Shown here piece by piece: positions 1 through 7,832 of a DNA stretch of 25,749 nucleotides (position 1 is the stretch's first letter; the number at the start of each line of letters is the position of its first letter). The notes below the pieces were generated by a model, which was given only the letters and a program-made list of their open reading frames with translations, was not told the DNA's origin and made no database searches. A program made the position numbers and the translations under genes. Origin of the DNA: an uncultured Collinsella sp. (GTDB lineage Bacteria; Actinomycetota; Coriobacteriia; Coriobacteriales; Coriobacteriaceae); assembly GCA_900541665.1 (NCBI GenBank), contig UQKV01000029.1, forward strand, positions 1-25,749, written 5' to 3'.

Positions 1-737
1 TCCACGTTGCCCGAGCACTCGGTCTTGGCGCGACCGGCGATAAGCTCAATCGCGGCAGCCATGTCGTCGTGGGTCATGTTGTCGAGCATGATGATATCGG
101 CACTGGCCTCAACTGCCTCGCGCACCATGTCCAGGTTCTCGCACTCGATCTCGACCGTCGTGGTAAACGACGCATGGGCGCGCGCCATCTCGATCGCACG
201 CGTCACGCCGCCGGCGGCATCGATGTGGTTGTCCTTGAGCATGACAGCCGTCGACAGGTTATAGCGGTGGTTGCTGCCGCCGCCGATCTCGACTGCAGCC
301 TTCTCAAACACGCGCATGCCCGGCGTGGTCTTGCGCGTGTCGACGAGGACGGTCTTGGTGCCCTCGAGCGCCGCGGCCATGCTGTGCGTGTAGGTAGCGA
401 TGCCGCTCATGCGCTGCAGGTAGTTGAGCGCCACGCGCTCGCCCGAAAGCAGCACGCGCGCGTCGCCGCGCACCTGGCCCACGTGGTCGCCGGCGTGCAC
501 CTCATCGCCATCGACGACATCAAACAGCACCGAGCTCTGCGGATCCAGCAGCTCAAAGGTGCGGGCAAACACATCCAAGCCGGCGATGATGCCATCGGCC
601 TTGGCGATAAGCTCCACCGTGGCGGGACGCGCCGTGGGGCACACGCTCGCCGTGCTCACGTCCTCAAACGTAATGTCCTCGCGCAGAGCCTGCAGAATCA
701 GATCATCGACGACGAGTTTCATAGTAATGGGATTCAT
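1..737 (-). CDS. nadC: Nicotinate-nucleotide pyrophosphorylase (carboxylating), 3' end outside the window
   Basis: Quinolinate phosphoribosyltransferase converts quinolinate and PRPP to nicotinate mononucleotide, CO2 and PPi, the third step of de novo NAD synthesis in the cytosol. About 245 of the usual ~280 residues are visible; the reading frame runs off the left edge. The start ATG at 737 follows GGAGGAG overlapping the nadB stop. Recognisable family segments are LNYLQRMSGIAT, the VDTRKTTPGMR loop that binds the substrate carboxylate and phosphates, EIGGGSNHR, and MLKDNHID, with the C-terminal barrel repeat IMLDNMTHDD near the edge. It is the last gene of a nadA-nadB-nadC run, with only three bases between the nadB stop and this start, so translational coupling is likely. 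The identity is firm; the missing C-terminus cannot be judged. Confidence 0.96.
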   Translation of the reverse strand, partial: MNPITMKLVVDDLILQALREDITFEDVSTASVCPTARPATVELIAKADGIIAGLDVFARTFELLDPQSSVLFDVVDGDEVHAGDHVGQVRGDARVLLSGERVALNYLQRMSGIATYTHSMAAALEGTKTVLVDTRKTTPGMRVFEKAAVEIGGGSNHRYNLSTAVMLKDNHIDAAGGVTRAIEMARAHASFTTTVEIECENLDMVREAVEASADIIMLDNMTHDDMAAAIELIAGRAKTECSGNV

Positions 738-740
738 GGT

Positions 741-2117
741 CTACTCCTCCACGGCCTGCGTGCCGGCGGCGCGGGCCAGATCATCGATTGCCAGGATGTC
801 GGCGCTCAGGGCGCGATGACGGCCATCGAGCGCGGGCTCGCCGGCCTCCTCCACGGCCAGCGACTCGCCGGTGCGCATACGCCAAGCAGCGCGACGACCC
901 CAGACCAGTGCTTCGAGCAGGCTGTTTGATGCAAGGCGGTTCTTGCCGTGAACGCCGTTGCAGGCCGTCTCGCCCGCGGCGTAGAGCTCGGGCATCGAGG
1001 TGCGGCCGTCCTTGTCGACCCACACGCCGCCCATAAAGTAGTGTTGCGTGGGCGTGACGGGGATGGGCTCGTCCAGGATGTCGCGGCCGTCCTCCAGGCA
1101 GCGCGCGCGGATGTTGGTAAAGTGCCCGGTCACCACGTCGCGCTCAACGGGGGCAAAGCTCAGCCACTCGTGCTCGGTGCCGTCCTGCTTCATCTGCTCG
1201 CGAATAGCGGCGGCGACCACATCGCGCGGCTGAAGCTCGTCGGTAAAGCGCTCACCGGCGGCATTGAGCAAAATCGCTCCCTCGCCGCGGCAGCTCTCGC
1301 TGATCAGGAAGGTGCGGCCCGGCTGCGGCGAGAACAGTCCCGTGGGGTGGATCTGCACGTAGTCCAGGTGCTCCATCTTAACGCCATGCTCCTGAGCGAT
1401 GTAGCAGGCATCGCCCGTGAGCTGCGGATAGTTGGTCGAGTGGTCGTATACGCCACCGATGCCGCCCGTCGCCCACAGCGTGTGGCGGGCATGGATCTTA
1501 AACGGCTCGCCGGCATGCACGCCCTCGGCAGCATTTGCCAGCTCGTCGGCGGGACGAACCGAGTTGTCCTCGTCCACGGAAACGGCGACGACACCGGCAC
1601 ACACCGTGGCGCCGTCACGCTCGCCCGTCAGGATGTCGGTCATGGCCACGTGCTCCAAAATCTGCACGTTATCCAGCTTGCGAACGGCCTGGAGCAGCTT
1701 GGTCGTAATCTCCTTGCCGGTGATATCGGCATGGAAGGCAATGCGCGGACGGCTGTGCGCGCCCTCGCGGGTAAAGTCGAGGTCGCCATCGGCCTTGCGC
1801 TCAAAATCCACGCCCATCGCTAGCAGGTCGTTGATGACCGAGCGGCTCGAGCGAATCATGATGTCGACACTCTCGCGGCGATTCTCGTAATGACCGGCGT
1901 GCATGGTGTCCTCAAAGAAGGCATCGTAGTCCGAGCCCTCAGGCAGCACGCAGATGCCGCCCTGCGCGAGCATCGAATCGCACTCGTCGACAGCGCCCTT
2001 GGAGAGCATGATCACGCGCGTGCTCGTCGGCAGATTGAGGGCCGCGTACAGGCCCGCTACGCCGCAGCCGGCAATGGCGACGTCGCACTCCATGTCGGGG
2101 TATTGTTTGGTTTCCAC
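741..2117 (-). CDS. nadB: L-aspartate oxidase
   Basis: This FAD enzyme oxidises L-aspartate to iminoaspartate, which NadA condenses with DHAP; under anaerobiosis fumarate is the usual electron acceptor. I chose the GTG at 2117 because GGGAGAGG lies just upstream. The same frame stays open further upstream, but that part overlaps nadA and has no family similarity. The product is 458 residues. It shows the dinucleotide motif GCGVAG near residue 17, the segment EGAHSRPRIAFHADITG, HPTGLF, and the C-terminal FAD-binding GVHGKNRLASNSLLEALVWG. It is shorter than E. coli NadB (about 540 residues), and the C-terminal helical region looks largely missing, as in some other compact NadB proteins. It sits between nadA and nadC in one probable operon. 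An ATG at 2093 is a weaker alternative start. Confidence 0.95.
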   Translation of the reverse strand: METKQYPDMECDVAIAGCGVAGLYAALNLPTSTRVIMLSKGAVDECDSMLAQGGICVLPEGSDYDAFFEDTMHAGHYENRRESVDIMIRSSRSVINDLLAMGVDFERKADGDLDFTREGAHSRPRIAFHADITGKEITTKLLQAVRKLDNVQILEHVAMTDILTGERDGATVCAGVVAVSVDEDNSVRPADELANAAEGVHAGEPFKIHARHTLWATGGIGGVYDHSTNYPQLTGDACYIAQEHGVKMEHLDYVQIHPTGLFSPQPGRTFLISESCRGEGAILLNAAGERFTDELQPRDVVAAAIREQMKQDGTEHEWLSFAPVERDVVTGHFTNIRARCLEDGRDILDEPIPVTPTQHYFMGGVWVDKDGRTSMPELYAAGETACNGVHGKNRLASNSLLEALVWGRRAAWRMRTGESLAVEEAGEPALDGRHRALSADILAIDDLARAAGTQAVEE

Positions 2118-2173
2118 AGGAATCCTCTCCCTTGTAATGTGGCATAAGGAGCTGCCCCTCATGTCACATTGTT

Positions 2174-3199
2174 CTAGCGCGCTGCGTACTCGAGCATGCG
2201 GTCGAGCGTGAACTTGGCCTTGTCTGCCGCCTCGTCCGAGACGCCGATCTGCACCTCGCCCTCGCCCGTCTCCAGGCAGCGCACGAGCTTTTCGAGCGTG
2301 ATGAGGTCCATGTTGACGCAGGTGGGCTGCACCGCGGGGAAGTAGAACTTCTTGCCGGTGCCCTGGCAGCGGCGCTCGAGCTCGTAGAGCACGCCGCGGA
2401 CCGTCACGATAATGAACTCGCTCGCGTCGGACTCCTCGGCATACTTGATGATGCCGGCGGTGGAGCCGATGTAGTCGGCCTCGGCAAGGACATCGGCCTT
2501 GCACTCGGGGTGCGCCAGCACGAGCGCGTCGGGGTGCGCTTCCTGCGCGTCAACGATCTGCTCAACGGTGATGATGTGGTGGCGCGGGCAGTAGCCCTTG
2601 TTGAGGATGACGTGCTTTTGCGGCACCTGCTCGGCTACGAAGCGGCCCAGGTTTTGGTCGGGAATGAACAGGATATGCTGCTGCGGCAGCTCGGACACGA
2701 TCTTAACGGCGTTGGAGCTGGTGACGCACACGTCGCTCCAGCTCTTGATCTCGACCGTGGAGTTGACGTAGCAGACGACAGCCAGGTCGTCACCGTACTC
2801 GGCGCGGGCGGCGTCGACCGTCTCGCGCTTGACCATGTGAGCCATGGGGCAGTCCGCTCCCGGCTCGGGCAGCAGCACGGTCTTAGTGGGATTGAGCAGC
2901 TTGGCGCTCTCGCCCATAAACTCCACGCCGCACAGCACGATGGTCTGCTGCGGCAGGCTCTTGGCGAGCTTGGCCAGGTAGAAGCTGTCGCCGACGTAAT
3001 CAGCCACGGCTTGGACCTCGGGCGCCACGTAATAGTGCGCCAGGATCACCGCGTCACGTTGGGTTTTTAGTTGCTGAATGGCCTCGACGAGCTCTGCGGG
3101 CACCAGTGCCGCGCGCTCCGTTGCCGTCGTTGCCGATGCTAGGCCGGCCGCGATATCGCGTGCGAGCTCCGACGCATCCATGTTCGCGCTCTGTGCCAT
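2174..3199 (-). CDS. nadA: Quinolinate synthase
   Basis: NadA is a [4Fe-4S] enzyme that condenses iminoaspartate with dihydroxyacetone phosphate to quinolinate. The product is 341 residues from the ATG at 3199, preceded by AGAGAGGGG; a TTG codon directly before it is a less likely start. Family segments seen are AHYYVAPEVQAVADYVGDS near residue 54, CGVEFMGESAKLLNP near 90, LPEPGADCPMAHM near 110, NKGYCPRHH, LAHPEC near 233, and QPTCVNMDLITLEKL near 291. By alignment from memory with the Bacillus type, C117, C233 and C294 are the probable cluster ligands. It is the first gene of nadABC, with 56 bases to nadB. Its promoter lies under a perfect 19-bp inverted repeat, annotated separately, which points to repression of the whole operon. 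Confidence 0.95.
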   Translation of the reverse strand: MAQSANMDASELARDIAAGLASATTATERAALVPAELVEAIQQLKTQRDAVILAHYYVAPEVQAVADYVGDSFYLAKLAKSLPQQTIVLCGVEFMGESAKLLNPTKTVLLPEPGADCPMAHMVKRETVDAARAEYGDDLAVVCYVNSTVEIKSWSDVCVTSSNAVKIVSELPQQHILFIPDQNLGRFVAEQVPQKHVILNKGYCPRHHIITVEQIVDAQEAHPDALVLAHPECKADVLAEADYIGSTAGIIKYAEESDASEFIIVTVRGVLYELERRCQGTGKKFYFPAVQPTCVNMDLITLEKLVRCLETGEGEVQIGVSDEAADKAKFTLDRMLEYAAR

Positions 3200-3234
3200 C
3201 AAGGCCCCTCTCTTTTGGCGAATCTTGGGGCTTT

Positions 3235-3263
3235 AGTATGACACCTAGGTTTACAGCTGACAA
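3235..3263 (-). promoter_or_regulatory. nadABC promoter
   Basis: On the minus strand, TTGTCA (3263-3258) and CATACT (3240-3235) are separated by exactly 17 bases. They match the sigma-70-type consensus at 5 of 6 and 4 of 6 positions. The -10 box lies 35 bases upstream of the nadA ATG. The spacer is entirely inside the inverted repeat at 3241-3284. Promoter identity is inferred from sequence only. Confidence 0.6.
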
Positions 3264-3284
3264 GACAGCTGTAAACCTAGGTGT
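3241..3284. promoter_or_regulatory. Perfect 19-bp inverted repeat over the nadA promoter, probable NAD-repressor operator
   Basis: The arms at 3241-3259 and 3266-3284 are exact reverse complements (ACACCTAGGTTTACAGCTG and its complement) with a 6-base centre, ACAAGA. The element covers the -35 box and the whole spacer of the nadA promoter, the position expected for a repressor site. It lacks a T-tract, so it is not a terminator. NiaR and NrtR are the known NAD-responsive repressors of nad operons. I cannot say from memory which motif this matches, and no such regulator gene is in the window. Confidence 0.7.
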
Positions 3285-3492
3285 AAAGTTGAAATAAAGA
3301 TTCAATCATGTGGCAGGTCCATTTTCGAACTGGCAAGCCGAGGATAGCCGAGCTCTCGATAGCGCAGGAGGCATCTTTCGCCACCGCAATACCGCTCGGC
3401 GCGAGTTGCGCGACGTGGGGCGCAAATGGGACACGCCTCCGCGAGCGGTCCGCACCCAATGTGGCAAAATCGAACTACTAAGGGGGCTCAGA

Positions 3493-4215
3493 ATGCTCAA
3501 GATTATTGCCTGCGACGACGACGTCGCTTTTCTAGATAGACTGCACCGGATGATCGACCGTTGGTCGAGCGAGACGGGCACGGCGGTCGATGTTGCGCTC
3601 GTCACGCGCGGCGAGGACCTGCTGGCCCGCCATGCCGCATCGCGCGCCGACATCATTCTGCTCGACATGATCATGCCGCTCGTCAACGGCATGGACACCG
3701 CACGCGAATTGCGCCAGGCCGATACCGCCGTGCGCCTGGTGTTCCTCACCTCGTCGCCCGAGTTCGCGCTTGAATCCTACGAGGTCCGCGCCTTCGACTA
3801 TCTGCTCAAGCCCGTGACTTACGAACGCCTGGCGCAGTTACTTAACGAGCTTTCGAGCATGCGCCCGGCGGCAACCGACGAGCTCGTGATCAAAACTTCC
3901 TTTAGCTACCACGCCCTGCGCCTGTCCGACATCGAATATGCCGAGGCGCGCAACAAGCACGTGGTCTTCCACCTGCGCGACGGACGCGATATCGAGGCAC
4001 TCGAATCGTTCCGCAGCGTCGAGGACCGTTTGGCGCAAAACGCGGTCTTCTTTAAATGCCACCGCAGCTACCAGGTCAACCTGCGCAATATCGATCACTT
4101 TGACCGCACGGACATCGTCATGCGCTCGGGCGCTTGCATCCCGCTTTCGCGCAGCTGCAAGCAGGGATTCCAAGACGCCTACTTTGCGGTGCGCTTTGAG
4201 GGTGGGAGACACTGA
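3493..4215 (+). CDS. LytTR-family response regulator (AgrA/LytR type)
   Basis: This is a transcription factor controlled by phosphorylation, 240 residues. The start ATG at 3493 follows AAGGGGG. Residues 1-120 are a receiver domain: acidic pocket CDDD (residues 7-10), phospho-acceptor D58 in LLDMIMP, T86 in FLTSS and K106 in LLKPV. Residues about 130-240 are a LytTR DNA-binding domain, with ALRLSDIEYAEARNKHVVFHL, the FKCHRSYQVNL segment typical of these domains, and IPLSRSCKQGF. It overlaps by one base the gene for a GHKL kinase, so the pair is a two-component system. Relatives often control peptide signalling, bacteriocins or surface functions, but nothing here identifies the regulon. I see no peptide precursor gene next to it. 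Confidence 0.93.
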   Translation: MLKIIACDDDVAFLDRLHRMIDRWSSETGTAVDVALVTRGEDLLARHAASRADIILLDMIMPLVNGMDTARELRQADTAVRLVFLTSSPEFALESYEVRAFDYLLKPVTYERLAQLLNELSSMRPAATDELVIKTSFSYHALRLSDIEYAEARNKHVVFHLRDGRDIEALESFRSVEDRLAQNAVFFKCHRSYQVNLRNIDHFDRTDIVMRSGACIPLSRSCKQGFQDAYFAVRFEGGRH

Positions 4216-5492
4216 TGGTCTCCTCGGCCGAAATGGTCCTTTGGGCAATCCACCACGCCACGACGCTGCTCTTTGGTGTCTTTGCCTCGGCGGCACTGTG
4301 CGGTGTCGAGATCAACCGGCGTCATGCGCTTGAACTGGTGTTGGTCGGTGCCGTAACCGGATGCGCATTTGGCCTCGCCAATGCCGTCGGCGGCGAGCTT
4401 TTTGCCCGCCAGGTATATCCGCTCGTCGTGCATCTGCCGCTCGTCATCTATTTGTGCGCGCGCTACCGCCTGAGCCCGCTGCTTGCCGTGCTCGGCATTA
4501 CGAGTGCCTATCTGAGCTGCCAGTTCAGCAATTGGATGGGCATCGCCGCATTTGCCGCAACCGATTCTCAGATCGCGTACTATCTGGCGCGCATCGCGAC
4601 CACACTCGCCGTCTTTGCCGTCCTGTTGCATTGGGCCGGCGACATCGGTCCGCGCTTGGCGATTAAAAGCACCACCGAGCTGGGCATCCTTTTAATCCTG
4701 CCGCTCGTCTATTACGTCTTTGACTATGCCACCAACGTCTACACCACGCTGTTCCACTCGGGCTCGGTGGTGACGGTTGAGTTTTTGGCATTTGCGCTCT
4801 GTGCCTTCTATCTTATGTTTCTTGCCGTTTACCTGCGCGAATACGAAGAAAAGGAAACCGCCGAGCGAGAGCGCTGGATGCTCGAAACCCGCGACAGCGC
4901 CGCCATCAAAGAGCTCGAGGCTTGGCGTCAATCTGGGCGCGAGCTGTCGATTCTGCGCCACGACATGCGCCACTTCCTACGCGGCCTGGCCGCTTTAATT
5001 GAGGAGGGCCACACCGACGAGGCGCTCAAACGCATCGATGAACTCTGCGAAGCCGGCGATCGCACCGCCGTACGCCGCTTCTGCGCCAACGAGACCGTAA
5101 ACATCGCGCTTTCGTCATTTAACTCGGATATCAATAGAAACGGCATTACCGCCAACCTGCGCGCCGCCGTACCCGAAACCATCCACGTAGGTGACGCCGA
5201 CCTGTTTAGCGTGCTCTCAAATGCCTTGGAAAACGCTATCACCGCTGCAAGCGCCGCACCCCAAGGAAAGCGATTCGTCGACTTTGACCTGCGATTAGAG
5301 GACGCCCAGCTGCTGCTGTTAGTTTCCAACACGTTTGACCGCGCGCCGCGCATGGTCGACGGCATGCCCGTGACCCGGCATGCGGGCCACGGCTTTGGCA
5401 CCAGGAGCATCAAACTTGCCGTGGAGCGCATGAACGGCAACTGCCAGTTCCGCATTAACGGCGATCGGTTTGAGCTGCGCGCTGTGATGTAG
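4215..5492 (+). CDS. GHKL sensor histidine kinase (AgrC-like)
   Basis: This is a membrane histidine kinase of 425 residues that presumably phosphorylates the LytTR regulator encoded just upstream. Its ATG overlaps the regulator's TGA. Residues 1-210 are hydrophobic with about six membrane helices (near 8-30, 38-60, 68-92, 94-115, 120-145 and 155-207). A charged linker with a likely coiled coil follows at 208-245. The phospho-acceptor is H249 in LRHDMRHFL; the N box is SNALENAIT (335-343) and the G box is GHGFGTRSI (391-399), which places it in the HATPase_c_5/GHKL group. The sensor domain has no recognised ligand-binding fold beyond the multi-helix AgrC-like layout, so the signal is unknown. 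It ends convergent to the minus-strand gene at 5557. Confidence 0.9.
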   Translation: MVSSAEMVLWAIHHATTLLFGVFASAALCGVEINRRHALELVLVGAVTGCAFGLANAVGGELFARQVYPLVVHLPLVIYLCARYRLSPLLAVLGITSAYLSCQFSNWMGIAAFAATDSQIAYYLARIATTLAVFAVLLHWAGDIGPRLAIKSTTELGILLILPLVYYVFDYATNVYTTLFHSGSVVTVEFLAFALCAFYLMFLAVYLREYEEKETAERERWMLETRDSAAIKELEAWRQSGRELSILRHDMRHFLRGLAALIEEGHTDEALKRIDELCEAGDRTAVRRFCANETVNIALSSFNSDINRNGITANLRAAVPETIHVGDADLFSVLSNALENAITAASAAPQGKRFVDFDLRLEDAQLLLLVSNTFDRAPRMVDGMPVTRHAGHGFGTRSIKLAVERMNGNCQFRINGDRFELRAVM

Positions 5493-5556
5493 AAGTGCGG
5501 TGCCGATCTCGAGGCGCGCCTTGCCCGCCAGGCAATCGCTCGCCGGCGCCAATCCG

Positions 5557-6132
5557 CTACAGCGGTGCAGCCGCCGGGGTCAGCTGCTTAATGTATGCCC
5601 ACATGCGCTGCTTGGCGGCTTTGTCAGTGAGCGCCGCCTCAAAACCGTCGAGCGCGAGCACGCGGCGACCCTGCACATGGGCGACCAGGCCGGGCTTGAG
5701 CATGGCGGTGTCGAAGTCATCGATCGCCACGAGCATATCGGCGTAGGTCTCGCGCATGGCGTCAGCCGCGTTGTTGTCGAGCAGTAGCACCGCCTCGGGG
5801 TCCAAAGCCTCAAGCGCCTCACGGAACAGCTCGCACGGCAGAGTCTCGCCCACCGCGACCGCTCCGTCACCCACGCCGGCGACGCTTGCCAGCACGCAAA
5901 AATCCTCGGGCGCGTAGCCGATGGCCCCAAGCGCCTTGCGCAACGCCGCGCCATCCGGGCCGGCGGCAAGCTCGCCACCCGAACGCTCGGCCTCGTCCAA
6001 ATCGCCTTTGACCAGCACGATCGGCGAGCACGCGTTGCCCGCAATACGCACGCCACGGACCGCAAGCGATGTGAGCTCCTGCTCGGCCGCCTGGGCGATG
6101 GCTTCTTTTTTCTGGCTTTGTGACGTGGACAT
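5557..6132 (-). CDS. Uracil-DNA-glycosylase-superfamily-like protein lacking catalytic motifs
   Basis: This 191-residue cytosolic protein has no firmly recognised function. The ATG at 6132 is chosen for GGAG seven bases upstream; an upstream in-frame ATG lacks such a site. Its layout resembles family 4/5 uracil-DNA glycosylases. GPDGAALRKALGAIGYAPED (58-77) resembles their G..G.LLD..L..IGL..ED segment. LPCELFREALEALDPEAVLLL (98-118) resembles the C...L..QI..L.P..I..LG segment. AAKQRMWAYIKQL (172-184) resembles the closing AK...W.DLK.L helix. The GEAPG.EED motif (here VKGDLDEAER), the CRPP segment and the catalytic HPS/HPA loop (here LDGFEAAL) are not conserved, and the iron-sulphur cysteines are missing. 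A non-catalytic nucleic-acid-binding role or a new activity is possible. The superfamily call is inference. Confidence 0.5.
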   Translation of the reverse strand: MSTSQSQKKEAIAQAAEQELTSLAVRGVRIAGNACSPIVLVKGDLDEAERSGGELAAGPDGAALRKALGAIGYAPEDFCVLASVAGVGDGAVAVGETLPCELFREALEALDPEAVLLLDNNAADAMRETYADMLVAIDDFDTAMLKPGLVAHVQGRRVLALDGFEAALTDKAAKQRMWAYIKQLTPAAAPL

Positions 6133-6160
6133 GCGCTCTCCAATCGTTTGCGTGCCCACC

Positions 6161-6166
6161 ATTATA
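6161..6166 (-). promoter_or_regulatory. Candidate -10 box for the gene at 5557-6132
   Basis: A consensus TATAAT on the minus strand lies 29 bases upstream of the ATG at 6132. I see no good -35 hexamer at 16-18 bases, so the promoter is only partly supported. Confidence 0.35.
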
Positions 6167-6233
6167 TAAAAGAGCTGCCCGCGAGTGGTTGCTTTGCGGG
6201 CGGCTGGGTATAAGCACGGTCGTACTGAGTTTT

Positions 6234-6250
6234 ACGCGGCCGAGCCGCGT
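6234..6250 (+). other. Small hairpin in the thioredoxin 5' leader
   Basis: ACGCGGC and GCCGCGT form a perfect 7-bp stem with a 3-base loop, ending 8 bases before the GGAGG of trxA. It may affect mRNA stability or translation. It is too short to call a riboswitch. Confidence 0.4.
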
Positions 6251-6268
6251 CGCATTATGGAGGTCACC

Positions 6269-6589
6269 ATGGCTGACATTAATCAGATTACCCCCGAGAA
6301 CTTCGATTCCATCGTTAACGACAGCCTGCCCGTGCTGGTCGATTTTTGGGCACCGTGGTGCGGGCCCTGTCGATCCCTCTCGCCCATCGTTGACGAGGTT
6401 GCCGATGAGCTGGCGGGCAAGCTTGCCGTTGCCAAATGCAACGTCGACGACAACCAGGACCTGGCCATGAAGTATGGCGTCATGAGCATCCCCACGCTGG
6501 TTGTGTTTAAGAACGGCGAGGAGATTGACCGATCGGTTGGCGCTCTGCCCAAGGCGAGGCTGCAGGCGCTGCTGGAGAAGCATCTGTAA
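6269..6589 (+). CDS. trxA: Thioredoxin
   Basis: Thioredoxin is a small cytosolic dithiol-disulfide oxidoreductase; this one is 106 residues, the normal length. The ATG at 6269 follows GGAGG with a 5-base gap. The active site is FWAPWCGPCRSLSPI (Cys-Gly-Pro-Cys near residues 30-33), the cis-proline loop is MSIPTLVVFKNGEE, and the last helix is ALPKARLQALLEKHL. The fold is complete, with no export signal. It stands alone between the divergent gene at 5557-6132 and a terminator at 6711. Thioredoxin reductase is not in the window. Several trx paralogues are common, so which reductase it partners cannot be told. Confidence 0.94.
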   Translation: MADINQITPENFDSIVNDSLPVLVDFWAPWCGPCRSLSPIVDEVADELAGKLAVAKCNVDDNQDLAMKYGVMSIPTLVVFKNGEEIDRSVGALPKARLQALLEKHL

Positions 6590-6710
6590 TACGCTTGTTA
6601 CATGTTGCCGTCTGCCTGCCGTCCATGAGCGCTTTTGCACCGCTCGCCGGACTTCTGGATGCACCGAGTGCAACCACGGATAGTATGGTAGTCACAAACA
6701 GCCCCCAGTG

Positions 6711-6747
6711 AACGGGTGCGGGTCGCACAGACTCGCACCCGTTTTCT
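6711..6747 (+). terminator. Rho-independent terminator after trxA
   Basis: A 13-bp stem, AACGGGTGCGGGT pairing with ACTCGCACCCGTT (one G-U pair), a 7-base loop and a short TTTT-CTT tail at 6742-6748. The T-tract is on the plus strand, so it ends trxA transcription. It may also shield the convergent operon ending at 6778. Confidence 0.75.
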
Positions 6748-6777
6748 TCATTTGCCTAGTCTTTGCCACAAGTTTTG

Positions 6778-7809
6778 TTATGGATTTAAAAACTCAGATC
6801 CGATAGCACGTTCGTAAGACTGGATCGTTTCGGCATTTGCCCTCTCGATATCATTAAGCGGTGATGTCATCGCATCAAATTCCTCAGGCGGGTATATGCC
6901 TTCATACCAATCCTTATTGTCGAAATACTCTTGAATCTTCTCATTCTTGAACTTGCGACCATGGCGTGCATATATTTCATTTCTTGCCAAGCAAAGCTCC
7001 CATGTGCTCATGCCCATTTCTTTAATCTCCGCCTCGGTATAACGCCGTGAGTCGCTTTCAGAAAGTAAGTAACCGTCTACCGTCGAACTCTTCGCATCAC
7101 AGTAATAGGAAAAGCTATCCATAACCTTATGTGATTGATCATCAATATATGACACGACAACCGTACGGCTATCACCCGAATCGCTACCGAGCGTCGACCG
7201 ATATGCGAGCTTGCAAACTCCGTCCGAACCAACTACAACACTCCGGGGGTTAGTCGAAGCCTGCTCACCGTTCGTACCCGCTTCTTTCAGGGACCAATTC
7301 TCCGGCTTCGACAACCCCTCTGTCGAAGAGCCGGTCACCTTGACATTCACCACCATCTCTGGAAACCCGGCGGAGTTATTTGATACCACTATTAATTCAG
7401 TTGCGCCCTCGTCGTCGGCCTCGTCCTTTTCATCTGAGTTTTCCGACTCAAACTCATCGGCGTCCGATTTATACATCGTATGCTGATAGGTTTGAGTGAA
7501 TTCTGGTGATGAGTGCCCACCCCCGAATCGATTCCAAACATAAAAGCCGCCAACAATAATGGCGGCCACCAGGCCAATTATCACGATTTTATTTGAATCG
7601 AATCCACCAATTAACCCAATTTCTCTTTTACCTAGTTCGTTGCCAGAATCCTCCGCCGCTGCCCTCCCCTTCGCATTATCCTTGACATCGAATGACATCC
7701 GCTCATTCTCTGTGGTCGACCGACCCACGTCAGAAGATACTTTCGCAGCACAAAAGGGGCAGTAAACTGTCCCCTCTTCTATCTCTGCGTTACATTTGGG
7801 ACACTTCAC
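6778..7809 (-). CDS. Zinc-ribbon, single-pass membrane protein with YARHG motif
   Basis: This 343-residue protein has unknown function. I chose the GTG at 7809 (AAAGGGGAGACA upstream), which puts the zinc ribbon at the very N-terminus. C3, C6, C17 and C20 form CPKC-x10-CPFC. A polar linker follows, then one membrane helix at about 74-92 (KIVIIGLVAAIIVGGFYVW). Next come an acidic stretch (about 115-135) and a probable beta-rich extracytoplasmic region. The C-terminus carries ELCLARNEIYARHGRKF (YARHG at 280-284) and KDWYEGI, the hallmark of the YARHG domain found in Gram-positive and actinobacterial membrane proteins. It is the last gene of the eight-gene minus-strand cluster, 23 bases after the amidase gene. 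The topology suggests a cytosolic zinc ribbon and an outside sensing or binding domain. Confidence 0.75.
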   Translation of the reverse strand: MKCPKCNAEIEEGTVYCPFCAAKVSSDVGRSTTENERMSFDVKDNAKGRAAAEDSGNELGKREIGLIGGFDSNKIVIIGLVAAIIVGGFYVWNRFGGGHSSPEFTQTYQHTMYKSDADEFESENSDEKDEADDEGATELIVVSNNSAGFPEMVVNVKVTGSSTEGLSKPENWSLKEAGTNGEQASTNPRSVVVGSDGVCKLAYRSTLGSDSGDSRTVVVSYIDDQSHKVMDSFSYYCDAKSSTVDGYLLSESDSRRYTEAEIKEMGMSTWELCLARNEIYARHGRKFKNEKIQEYFDNKDWYEGIYPPEEFDAMTSPLNDIERANAETIQSYERAIGSEFLNP

Positions 7810-7832
7810 TGTCTCCCCTTTCAATCCGTCTT

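Noticed and set aside
69..1823. Long plus-strand open frames opposite nadC and nadB
   Set aside because: They mirror the codon bias of the real minus-strand genes and show no protein-like motif.
2118..2504. N-terminal extension of nadB to an upstream ATG
   Set aside because: It would overlap nadA by over 300 bases and adds Arg/His/Gly-rich sequence unlike any NadB; the GTG at 2117 has a proper ribosome binding site.
5493..5556. Bidirectional terminator between the kinase gene and the convergent gene
   Set aside because: Only a 5-bp TTGCC/GGCAA hairpin is visible, with no T-tract in either direction.
6590..6747. A small RNA gene from a TAGTAT box (6681) to the terminator at 6711
   Set aside because: There is no convincing -35 box and the transcript would be only about 55 bases; the terminator is explained by trxA.
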